DNA from: UBA10364 sp049611965 | GTDB lineage: Bacteria > Bacteroidota > Bacteroidia > Flavobacteriales > Schleiferiaceae | Assembly: GCA_049611965.1 (NCBI GenBank) | Contig: JBMZBC010000038.1 | Coordinates: 1 to 11,629 of the forward strand | Direction: 5' to 3' | DNA length: 11,629 nt | Part shown: positions 1-6,327 of the stretch, in pieces | Layout of the letters: each line of letters opens with the position of its first letter | Position numbering within the stretch: position 1 is the first letter of the stretch | The notes under the pieces: model-generated | Seen by the model: only the letters and a program-made list of their open reading frames with translations | Told to the model about the DNA's origin: nothing | Database searches by the model: none | Position numbers and translations under genes: made by a program

Positions 1-126
1 AGTAAAGCAGCCAAAGTAATGGCTATCGACCGTCGAAGAACAGTTGAAACCCTGGCCAGACTAATTCGTTGGGAAGTTATCGACTGGGCACAGGATCAAG
101 GAAAGTTTGAATACTTTCTTGATTAA
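1..126 (+). CDS. C-terminal fragment of an unrecognised protein
   Basis: Frame 1 is open from the left edge to a TAA stop at 124-126 and gives 41 residues, ending in KFEYFLD. The start of the gene lies outside the window. The fragment is rich in charged residues and looks helical (RRRTVETLARLIRWEVIDWA), with nothing that would identify a domain. Its stop codon shares the palindrome TTAA with the stop of the convergent methyltransferase gene, which supports it being a real gene end rather than chance. I do not recognise the family and assign no function. Confidence 0.6.
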   Translation, partial: SKAAKVMAIDRRRTVETLARLIRWEVIDWAQDQGKFEYFLD

Positions 127-806
127 AGAAAGCGTTGCGGGTTAGGGATTGTTCTTAAAGCCCAATCAATTTTAGTTGTGATTTCGTCTTCTTGGCTCAA
201 ACCTCGAGCAATTCCTGCTTCTTCCATTTTATGGGTGAGATGGTGTAAGACAATCCCACAGCTCACACTCACATTAAAACTTTCAACAAAACCCTTCATA
301 GGAATATAAATGACATCATCAGCGTGTTTAAGGAGTTCTTCGGAGGCACCCTCTTGTTCGTTGCCAAAGCAAATCGTCGCAGGAATAGTAGGATCTATGT
401 CGTGCAACGGTTTGGCACTAGCATTCAAGGCGGTAACGTAGAGCTTTCTCCCTGAAGATTTTAGCAACTCTGCCCACTCTGCCACACCGCCTTCGTTATA
501 AGTATTAAAGAATGAAGTATCCAACCACTTCTCTACCCCTTTACTTATCCCCGAGCTTACATTAAATCGTTCGTTCTTGTCGTATATATCAACGCGTTGA
601 ACACCAAATGCATCTGCCGTACGCATGAGCGCCGACGCATTCTGAGTCTTCATCATATCCTCTAACGCCAGTGAAAAGTGGCGCGTGCGGTGCTGTATTT
701 TACGCTCGAATAATTGGCGTTTGTGATCGCTAAGCTCCATAGAAATCTTCGCATAAAATGCTTGTTTTTCCTCTAGCGACATCAATTTCCAATTAACTCT
801 GTCCAT
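123..806 (-). CDS. trmH: TrmH/SpoU-family RNA 2'-O-ribose methyltransferase
   Basis: A 227-residue SPOUT-class methyltransferase that transfers a methyl group from S-adenosylmethionine to a ribose 2'-OH, in TrmH itself on G18 of tRNA. All three SpoU motifs are visible. Motif 1 is NASALMRTADAFGV (56-69), with the conserved Arg62. Motif 2 is FGNEQEGASEE (about 147-157). Motif 3 is IPMKGFVESFNVSVS (168-182), the part that forms the trefoil knot and binds the cofactor. The N-terminal RTRHFSLALEDMMKTQNAS stretch and the compact C terminus match TrmH better than RlmB, which carries an extra N-terminal substrate-binding domain. The ATG is preceded by an A-rich leader with no Shine-Dalgarno sequence. 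The gene is divergent from the 842 gene (35-bp gap), and its stop overlaps the stop of the left-edge gene. The exact RNA target cannot be read from sequence; tRNA Gm18 is the best guess. Confidence 0.88.
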   Translation of the reverse strand: MDRVNWKLMSLEEKQAFYAKISMELSDHKRQLFERKIQHRTRHFSLALEDMMKTQNASALMRTADAFGVQRVDIYDKNERFNVSSGISKGVEKWLDTSFFNTYNEGGVAEWAELLKSSGRKLYVTALNASAKPLHDIDPTIPATICFGNEQEGASEELLKHADDVIYIPMKGFVESFNVSVSCGIVLHHLTHKMEEAGIARGLSQEDEITTKIDWALRTIPNPQRFL

Positions 807-828
807 TTCTTTGTTTCTTTGCGTGGTT

Positions 829-836
829 CAAAAGTA
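829..836 (-). promoter_or_regulatory. Candidate -7 promoter element for trmH
   Basis: Read on the minus strand this is TACTTTTG, an exact match to the Bacteroidota -7 consensus TAnnTTTG, 22 bp upstream of the trmH ATG. No TTG lies at the expected distance further upstream, so only half of the usual promoter is present. It lies in the 35-bp gap between the divergent trmH and 842 genes. Confidence 0.3.
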
Positions 837-841
837 AGCAC

Positions 842-1357
842 ATGTTTAGTAAAATTATCAGAATAGTAGTATCCGCGGCAATTTTCGGTTGGTCGCTTTA
901 CAGTTTTATTGACGGCGAAATTGGCAATGGTGTTGCATTGCTATTCCCTGCCGCAATTGTGCTCTTTACTTACTTCAGAAACGAACGCATTCTAATCTCA
1001 CTTTACCACATGCGTAAGCAAGATCTGGAAAAAGCAGAAAAGGCTCTTGGAGGCATCAAAAACCCGGAGCAAAGCTTAATCAAAACCCAGTTGGCTTATT
1101 ATTACTTACTCATGGGGATGATTGAATCTCAAAGAAAAGTAGGTAAGGCAGAAACTCTATTGAAAAAAGCCTTAAACACTGGTCTTCGTATGGACCAAGA
1201 CAAAGCACTCGCTAAACTTAATTTGGCGGGCATTGCCTTGACGAAACGTCGTAAAAAAGAGGCTCAAATTCTTTTAACTGATGTGAAGCGACTAGACTCT
1301 AAAGGTGTTTTAGCGGAGCAGACCAAATACATCAAACAACAAATGAAAAGAATCTAA
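842..1357 (+). CDS. Small membrane protein with TPR-like helices
   Basis: A 171-residue protein. Two hydrophobic segments (about 5-22 and 28-45) should form a membrane hairpin at the N terminus, separated by the short polar loop DGEIGNG. The rest is a basic helical region that looks like degenerate tetratricopeptide pairs: about 55-72 (LEKAEKALGGI), 82-112 (ending AETLLKKALNTG) and 120-150 (AKLNLAGIALTKRRKKEAQ). TPR helices usually mediate protein-protein contacts, so a membrane-tethered scaffold facing the cytoplasm is likely, but no partner is evident. I believe similar short proteins are widespread in Bacteroidota, without an assigned role. It is divergent from trmH and separated by 64 bp from the next gene, so it may or may not share its transcript. 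The ATG start retains the full first membrane helix. Confidence 0.75.
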   Translation: MFSKIIRIVVSAAIFGWSLYSFIDGEIGNGVALLFPAAIVLFTYFRNERILISLYHMRKQDLEKAEKALGGIKNPEQSLIKTQLAYYYLLMGMIESQRKVGKAETLLKKALNTGLRMDQDKALAKLNLAGIALTKRRKKEAQILLTDVKRLDSKGVLAEQTKYIKQQMKRI

Positions 1358-1421
1358 TAGATTCGCCTCATTTGCTGAACCTCTACTCTATTGTTGCGTT
1401 AAGCAGGAATAACACCTGTTT

Positions 1422-1883
1422 ATGTATACCATAGAGCGCATCCAACGCATCCCAATTTCACTCGAAGAAGCCTGGAGTTTCTTTCAAAACCCTGGTAATC
1501 TATCAAAGATTACCCCAAGCGAAATGGGCTTCGATATTTTAAGCAAGGTACCGGAGAAAATGTACCCTGGCTTGTTTATCAATTACAAAGTGAGTCCGTT
1601 GTTCGGTATCAAAATGAATTGGACCACTGAGATTACTTATGTTGATGCACCTAATTATTTCGTCGACGAACAGCGGGTAGGACCCTACGCCATTTGGCAT
1701 CATGAGCATCACTTTAAAGAAATAGAAGGTGGCGTTGAAATGTTAGATCGGGTAAATTACAAGGTGCCTCTAGGTATTTTAGGCAAGCTGGCACATCCCC
1801 TTATCGTCAAACCAAAACTTGAAGAGATTTTTGACTTTCGCATCCAAAGGGTTGAAGAAATATTTGGGAAATGGGAAAAGTAA
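1422..1883 (+). CDS. SRPBCC (START/Bet v1-like) ligand-binding protein
   Basis: A 153-residue single-domain protein of the SRPBCC superfamily, which folds as a beta-grip around a hydrophobic pocket. Signature stretches are the N-terminal WSFFQNPGNLSKITPSEM (18-35), typical of the COG4276-like subgroup, WTTEITYV (67-74), FVDEQRVGPYAIWHHEHHF (80-98), and the amphipathic C-terminal helix after LGILGKLAHPLIVKPKLEEIFDFR. The length is normal for a stand-alone domain. Members of this subgroup are mostly uncharacterised; binding or transport of a small hydrophobic ligand is the usual inference, and the ligand cannot be predicted. The last 13 nt overlap the start of the DUF429 gene in another frame, so the two are very likely co-translated. 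Confidence 0.85.
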   Translation: MYTIERIQRIPISLEEAWSFFQNPGNLSKITPSEMGFDILSKVPEKMYPGLFINYKVSPLFGIKMNWTTEITYVDAPNYFVDEQRVGPYAIWHHEHHFKEIEGGVEMLDRVNYKVPLGILGKLAHPLIVKPKLEEIFDFRIQRVEEIFGKWEK

Positions 1884-2464
1884 TAGCTGGAGTTGATTAC
1901 GGAAGTAAAACGTCTGGTTTTACCTGTGCCGCTATTATCAATGAAGGTACTATTTCAGTACACCAAGCGACCAAAAATAAAGACGCCGATAAGTGGCTTA
2001 AAGAGCTAATCGAACCTTTGAGACCAAATGTCGTTGGCATTGATGCCCCCCTATCCTTACCAGGAGCGCTTCGTGGAATTGACGGTTTTACCAATTACCA
2101 TTACAGAAAAGCTGATGTCGAGGCCAAAGCTATGAGTCCAATGTTCTTGGGAGGCTTAACTGCACGAGCTATGGAATTGGCACAATGGTTTCGTCAAACC
2201 ACAGCGAGCGAGGTCATTGAAGTTTATCCAAAATTGACTGCTCAAGAACTACAGCTTGATTCAAAGCGTTACAAAAAAGACAATGCTTTCCTACTGGAGG
2301 CTAAACATACTCTTGTGAGTGCGACTGGTTGGAATCTTGACGGTATAGATGTTGATAATTGGCACCAATTCGATGCTCTCATGGCCTTAAGAACCACTGA
2401 GCGTTACATAAATGAAAAAGCAAATACCTTGGGCGACAAAGCTGAAGGATTGATTTATTTTTGA
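1871..2464 (+). CDS. DUF429 family protein, predicted RNase H-like nuclease
   Basis: A 197-residue protein matching the DUF429 family, which has been predicted to have an RNase H-like fold and nuclease activity. Family signatures are the N-terminal strand IAGVDYGSKTSGFT (Asp9), VVGIDAPLSLP (Asp58), the basic RKADVEAKAMSPMFLGGLTA segment (79-98), IEVYPKL (Glu117), and HQFDALMALRTTERY (165-179, Asp168). Asp9, Asp58, Glu117 and Asp168 sit where RNase H-fold enzymes place metal-binding acids, so the active site looks intact. The substrate is unknown, and no member that I know of has a firmly established role. It starts inside the SRPBCC gene (13-nt overlap) and ends 3 nt before the DUF2452 gene. 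A small ORF on the opposite strand at 1897-2094 is a shadow of this gene. Confidence 0.85.
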   Translation: MGKVIAGVDYGSKTSGFTCAAIINEGTISVHQATKNKDADKWLKELIEPLRPNVVGIDAPLSLPGALRGIDGFTNYHYRKADVEAKAMSPMFLGGLTARAMELAQWFRQTTASEVIEVYPKLTAQELQLDSKRYKKDNAFLLEAKHTLVSATGWNLDGIDVDNWHQFDALMALRTTERYINEKANTLGDKAEGLIYF

Positions 2465-2467
2465 CAC

Positions 2468-2899
2468 ATGGCAGAAGATAAGCGAACACACAACCCTATT
2501 GATCCCGATAAAATTGCTGAGAATGCAAGTTTATTGCCCTATGGTTCGTCGGTAAGTGCACCTGCATTCAAAGCAGTAGATGTACTTAAAAACAAATCTC
2601 TCGACGTCAATGCCATGGAGATGCAAACGGATATGCAACTTGATCAGATCAAGGAGCAAATAGAATTGCTTGCGGCTCAAGCCAAAAAAATACAAGACCG
2701 CAAAGAGTTAAGCGCCCATATCTACAGTGCTGAGATGGGATTTAAACCGGAGATAAACCACACCTATTTCCTATATCGTCGCGACAACGGTTCTACCGTC
2801 TTAAGTATGATAGGTCCATCTGAATGGCGAAAGTGTCCCTTTGAGTTCATGCACAAAGTGCTACTTTTGGCCGACCACACTTGGGACATCGTCGAATAA
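2468..2899 (+). CDS. DUF2452 family protein
   Basis: A 143-residue cytoplasmic protein that matches DUF2452 along its whole length. Conserved blocks in order are HNPIDPDKIAEN (8-19), LLPYGSSV (22-29), the coiled-coil-like QTDMQLDQIKEQIELLAAQ (53-71), IYSAEMGFKPEI (85-96), HTYFLYRR (98-105), LSMIGPSEW (112-120), and the C-terminal LLADHTWD (133-140). No catalytic motif, signal peptide or membrane segment is present. The function of the family is unknown. The gene starts 3 nt after the DUF429 stop, and its own stop overlaps the next start as TAATG, indicating coupled translation with the esterase. Family assignment is strong; nothing supports a specific function. Confidence 0.88.
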   Translation: MAEDKRTHNPIDPDKIAENASLLPYGSSVSAPAFKAVDVLKNKSLDVNAMEMQTDMQLDQIKEQIELLAAQAKKIQDRKELSAHIYSAEMGFKPEINHTYFLYRRDNGSTVLSMIGPSEWRKCPFEFMHKVLLLADHTWDIVE

Positions 2900-3498
2900 T
2901 GCTAGAACATATATACCACATAGAGCACGCGCAATCCCCTACGCTCGTTCTACTGCATGGCTACGGCTCTAACATGCACGACCTCTTCGGTCTTAAGCCG
3001 TATCTCCCTCCAATGAATATTCTTTGCTTTCAAGCCCCGAAAGACATTGGCATGGGCGGATTTGCATGGTACGATATCAATTGGAACAACGGCAATAAGA
3101 TTATTGACGCTGAAGAAGTTCATAGTGCAGCACGGCGTGTTGAAGAAAGTATCGCACTTTGGAAAGAAGCACATAACGTTAATGGTCCGGTTGTATGCGG
3201 CGGGTTCTCCCAAGGTGCAATACTAAGTATGGCCATGCTTAAAGGAGCGTACGAAGCTTCGGGTTTTGTTTTAATGAGCGGGTACATGCTGCCAGAATGG
3301 AGGAATACGGATTGGAACATTAGCGCTCCGGTGCTTCAAACACACGGCACGATGGATCATGTTATCCCCTATGAATGGGCGGAAAGCGGTGCTAAACTTC
3401 TCGAAAACAAGGATTTTGAATTCAAATCCTACCCCATGGCACACAACCTTAATGCAGAATGTATTGAGGATGTGAAACAATTCTTGCAACAATTCTAA
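2899..3498 (+). CDS. Alpha/beta hydrolase, phospholipase/carboxylesterase type
   Basis: A 199-residue serine hydrolase of the short phospholipase/carboxylesterase group, cytoplasmic, with no signal peptide. The oxyanion-hole strand is LVLLHGYGSN (17-25 region). The nucleophile elbow is GGFSQG (101-106, Ser104). The acid is Asp153 in HGTMDHVIP, and the histidine is His182 in YPMAHNL. So the whole Ser-Asp-His triad is present, with the GFSQG form typical of this group. Substrate preference is not readable; short acyl esters or lysophospholipids are usual for the family. I chose the ATG at 2899, which overlaps the DUF2452 stop as TAATG. An in-frame TTG at 2881 would add six residues inside the upstream gene and is less likely. 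The stop directly abuts that of the convergent epimerase gene, with no terminator between them. Confidence 0.87.
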   Translation: MLEHIYHIEHAQSPTLVLLHGYGSNMHDLFGLKPYLPPMNILCFQAPKDIGMGGFAWYDINWNNGNKIIDAEEVHSAARRVEESIALWKEAHNVNGPVVCGGFSQGAILSMAMLKGAYEASGFVLMSGYMLPEWRNTDWNISAPVLQTHGTMDHVIPYEWAESGAKLLENKDFEFKSYPMAHNLNAECIEDVKQFLQQF

Positions 3499-4572
3499 TT
3501 ATGCCGTCAGGATTGTACGAGCAATCTTATCTGCAGCATCACCAGTACCATACCCCTTCCAAGAATAATCGAGTTGTGCTGATCGAAAATCTTCGATTGC
3601 ATGCTTTAAAGAATCGGTTCCAATGACATGCAGACGATTCACTCCAAGAGTTACTAACTCCACCCATTCTGTTTGCTCCCGTAAAGTGATACAAGGCTTT
3701 TCGCTGAAATACGCCTCTTTTTGAAGACCACCACTGTCCGTGAGAACTACCGAACATTCCTGCAGTAACCACAACATTTGGAGGTATCCTACCGGTGGCG
3801 ACTGATGAATATTCAGCTGTAAACCGAACTCCTTTAATCTATTCCGTGTAGATGGGTGTAATGGCATGTATAAAGGCAGCTGAGTAGCATGAACTTCATT
3901 GAGTTCATCCACCAATTGACTCAACTTCTCACGATTACTTACGTTCTCAAATCTATGAACAGTGACCAGTCCAAATTCTTTTTCAAAGAATGAGCGGTCC
4001 CCCATTTCCGCTACCCAATGTGCTTTAGATTTAAACTGCAGTAAGGCATCGAACATCACATCACCGATAGTTTCAATCTGAATTTCTTTATCTATAAACC
4101 CTTCATCTTGAAGGTTTTGAACCGCCTCTTCTGTAGGCGTAAAAAGAATTTTAGAACGGCGATCTGTCTCAACCCTATTGTGTTCCTCAGGCATCTCCAA
4201 GTTAAATGAACGCAGTCCGGCCTCGACATGTACCAAGGGAATATTAAGATCATTTGCAGTCCTGGCGCCTGCTAAAGTCGAATTAGTATCGCCATATACC
4301 AACACGAAATCGGGTTGCTCTTTTTTGAAGATTGGAGCCAATTCGAATTGCATCTTTGCCAACATTTCTTGACGCTCTAAACCACCGCATTCAAGCCGAT
4401 ACAGGGGTTTTGGCAATGCCATTTCGTCAAAAAACACAGCACTCATGTTGGCATCGTAATGCTGACCTGTGTGAATCGTAATCTCTTGAACACCAGCGTT
4501 TTTTAACGCTTTGCTTACAGGAGCACTTTTAATGAATTGAGGCCGAGCGCCAATGATAGTCACTACTTTCAT
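3499..4572 (-). CDS. wbpI: UDP-GlcNAc 2-epimerase family protein, WbpI type
   Basis: A 357-residue non-hydrolysing UDP-N-acetylglucosamine 2-epimerase fold (GT-B). Visible active-site elements are GARPQFIK (8-15, Arg10 and Lys15), HTGQHYDANMS (34-44), VYGDTNSTL (92-100, Asp95), HVEAGLRSF (115-123, Glu117), MPEEHNR (127-133), VTVHRFEN (203-210, His206), and LTDSGGLQKEAYF (277-289). The HYDANMS, WLLQ and TLREQTEWVELV (297-308) wording matches WbpI, the UDP-GlcNAc(3NAc)A to UDP-ManNAc(3NAc)A epimerase, better than the generic WecB. Finding it directly after WbpE and WbpD homologues supports this. The start overlaps the WbpD stop by 4 nt (ATGA). It is the last gene of the cassette. If the WbpI reading is wrong, it would be a WecB-like UDP-GlcNAc epimerase. 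Confidence 0.85.
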   Translation of the reverse strand: MKVVTIIGARPQFIKSAPVSKALKNAGVQEITIHTGQHYDANMSAVFFDEMALPKPLYRLECGGLERQEMLAKMQFELAPIFKKEQPDFVLVYGDTNSTLAGARTANDLNIPLVHVEAGLRSFNLEMPEEHNRVETDRRSKILFTPTEEAVQNLQDEGFIDKEIQIETIGDVMFDALLQFKSKAHWVAEMGDRSFFEKEFGLVTVHRFENVSNREKLSQLVDELNEVHATQLPLYMPLHPSTRNRLKEFGLQLNIHQSPPVGYLQMLWLLQECSVVLTDSGGLQKEAYFSEKPCITLREQTEWVELVTLGVNRLHVIGTDSLKHAIEDFRSAQLDYSWKGYGTGDAADKIARTILTA

Positions 4573-5135
4573 AGCGGGCTAACAACATCTTGTTTCAATA
4601 CGTATTCTTCACCTGTCTGAGGACAAATGGCATGACCGTTTTCGTCGAAATTTAAATCTTGACCTGTACGACTGATCCAACCCTTATGTTGGGCAGGTAC
4701 CCCGTAATATTTAGCATAATCTGGAACAGTAGCGGTAACAACCGCACCAGCGCCGATGAATGAGTATTGACCTATATCGTTGCCACAGACGATGGTAGCA
4801 TTTGCACCTATTGCAGCTCCCTTACCGATTCGAGTCCTTGCGAAGTCTTTCTGTTCGATAAAACTTCTAGGTGCATTCACATTGGTAAAAACCACTGAAG
4901 GACCTAAAAACACGTCATCTTCAACAGTAACCCCGCTGTATACACTAACATTATTTTGAATCTTAACACCGTTACCTATGTGCACATCTGCGCCTACAAA
5001 CACATTCTGTCCAAGAATGCAACGAGCGCCAACATGCGCAGAAGACATGATGTGCGTAAAGTGCCAAACCTTGGTTTCATTACCAATTGTTGCACCTTGG
5101 TCTACTACCGCTGTTTCATGTTTGAAGTAACTCAT
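4569..5135 (-). CDS. wbpD: Left-handed beta-helix N-acetyltransferase, WbpD type
   Basis: A 188-residue hexapeptide-repeat acyltransferase that should transfer acetyl from acetyl-CoA to the 3-amino group of UDP-GlcNAc(3NH2)A. The protein is built of isoleucine/valine-rich hexapeptide turns forming a left-handed beta-helix: AVVDQGATIG, CILGQNVFVGADVHIGNGVK, IQNNVSVYSGVTVEDDVFLG. The loop VVFTNVNAPRSFIEQKDFA (about 81-99) and the later GANATIVCGNDIG and FIGAGAVVTATVPDYA turns closely resemble WbpD of Pseudomonas aeruginosa, including the length and the C-terminal tail ending ICPQTGEEYVL. Members of this fold work as trimers. It overlaps both neighbours by 4 nt (ATGA at each junction), so translation of the three enzymes is probably coupled. 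Confidence 0.88.
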   Translation of the reverse strand: MSYFKHETAVVDQGATIGNETKVWHFTHIMSSAHVGARCILGQNVFVGADVHIGNGVKIQNNVSVYSGVTVEDDVFLGPSVVFTNVNAPRSFIEQKDFARTRIGKGAAIGANATIVCGNDIGQYSFIGAGAVVTATVPDYAKYYGVPAQHKGWISRTGQDLNFDENGHAICPQTGEEYVLKQDVVSPL

Positions 5136-6259
5136 GCTGCAAAATACTGCTTTATTGTGCTACAAATCATTAGAACATCTGTATCGTCCATGGACGGATC
5201 TATAGGTAAACTAAGTACTTCATCGCAGAGTAATCTAGAATTAGCAATAGGCACGCGTTCAATCATCGCAGCATATGCCTGCTGGTCCGACAAGGCGATT
5301 GGATAATACACCATGGACGAAATGCCGTGATCGGCCAAATATTCCTTCAGCGAATTCCTATGCTTAGAGTCCATTCTTAAGGTATACTGATGCCACACGT
5401 GCGTGGAATGTAACTGGCGTTCCGGCAGTTTTACTTGCTCTACATCTTGCAGTTCATTGCGGTAGAGTTCCGCAAGGCTTTCCTTACGTTGTATGGTATT
5501 TGAAAAGTACTTGAACTTCACGCCTAGGATTGCCGCCTGAATAGGGTCTAATCTCGAATTCACACCAATAATTTCATGGACATACTTTTTGCTTTGCCCG
5601 TGACGCGCAATACGCAATGCTCGATCGTGCAACTTAGCATTCGTAGAAATGATGGCACCTCCATCCCCCATAGCACCGAGTGGTTTTGTTGGGAAAAAGC
5701 TGAGCGTACCAAAAGCACCAACAGTACCCGCATACCTACCCTTATACTTTCCATGGGTGAATTTTGCCCCGAAAGCTTGTGCGTTATCCTCTACGATTGG
5801 GACAGCTCCTACTGCCTTCTCCAAAGCCTCGAGATCTGCGAGTTGACCGTAAAGGTGCACTGCAATAATGGCTTTGGTTTTCGCCGATAAAGCCTGCTTC
5901 GCGCTTGCCGGATCGATATTATACGAGCCTGGCTGAACATCACACCATACGGCTGTTGCACCTAATAAACCTATAACCTCAGCACTTGAGGCATAGGTAA
6001 AAGCCGGTACAATAACCTCATCGCCTGGACCAATACCTAATGCCATGAGTGCAATCTGTAAAGCATCCGTGCCGTTTCCCACCCCGAAAGTAGGTGCCCC
6101 TATAAAATTCGTGAGTGTAGATTGGAATTCTTCGACAACAGATCCGCCGATGTATGAACCACTATTGACCACCGTGCTAATGGCCTCGTCCAATTCTTCC
6201 TTATAAGCGCTATGCACCCTCGGAAGGTCTATCATCGGAATGTTCTTATGTGTGCTCAT
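5132..6259 (-). CDS. wbpE: PLP-dependent 3-aminotransferase, WbpE type (DegT/DnrJ/EryC1/StrS)
   Basis: A 375-residue sugar aminotransferase of the DegT/DnrJ/EryC1/StrS family. In the WbpE reaction glutamate donates the amino group to the 3-keto position of UDP-2-acetamido-3-oxo-glucuronate. Signatures, numbered from this ATG, are PMIDLPRVHSAYKEEL near the N terminus, GVGNGTDALQIALMALG (59-75), DEVIVPAFTYASSAEV (80-95), VEDNAQAFGA (157-166) with the PLP-contacting Asp158, SFFPTKPLGAMGDGGA with Schiff-base Lys192, RHGQ (219-222) and GVNSRLDPIQAAIL (232-245). The SRLD and HGQSKKY forms match WbpE well. I chose the ATG at 6259. An in-frame TTG at 6289 would add ten residues (MAKICTLRQV) that do not resemble the family N terminus. 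It is the first gene of a three-gene cassette. No terminator separates it from the large gene upstream. Confidence 0.88.
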   Translation of the reverse strand: MSTHKNIPMIDLPRVHSAYKEELDEAISTVVNSGSYIGGSVVEEFQSTLTNFIGAPTFGVGNGTDALQIALMALGIGPGDEVIVPAFTYASSAEVIGLLGATAVWCDVQPGSYNIDPASAKQALSAKTKAIIAVHLYGQLADLEALEKAVGAVPIVEDNAQAFGAKFTHGKYKGRYAGTVGAFGTLSFFPTKPLGAMGDGGAIISTNAKLHDRALRIARHGQSKKYVHEIIGVNSRLDPIQAAILGVKFKYFSNTIQRKESLAELYRNELQDVEQVKLPERQLHSTHVWHQYTLRMDSKHRNSLKEYLADHGISSMVYYPIALSDQQAYAAMIERVPIANSRLLCDEVLSLPIDPSMDDTDVLMICSTIKQYFAA

Positions 6260-6267
6260 AACTTGTC

Positions 6268-6294
6268 GCAAAGTACAGATTTTGGCCAAACCAA
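6268..6294 (-). promoter_or_regulatory. Weak promoter-like sequence with palindrome before wbpE
   Basis: On the minus strand a TTG (6292-6294) is followed after 16 bp by TACTTTGC (6268-6275), which resembles the Bacteroidota TTG / TAnnTTTG promoter with one base missing in the -7 element. The spacer contains the perfect palindrome TTTGGCCAAA (6281-6290). Initiation here would leave only a few nucleotides before the ATG at 6259. This is a weak call; read-through from the large gene upstream is equally possible. Confidence 0.2.
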
Positions 6295-6327
6295 TCCTCC
6301 TAAGTAGGCTGGAAGGCGGGAGTTTTA

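Noticed and set aside
1350..1364. Inverted repeat GAATC-TAATA-GATTC across the stop of the 842 gene, as a terminator
   Set aside because: Only five A/T-rich pairs and no following T-run, so it should not terminate transcription.
5576..5890. A 104-residue open frame on the plus strand within wbpE
   Set aside because: It is antisense to a well-supported aminotransferase whose conserved motifs fill the same bases; the translation has no recognisable features.
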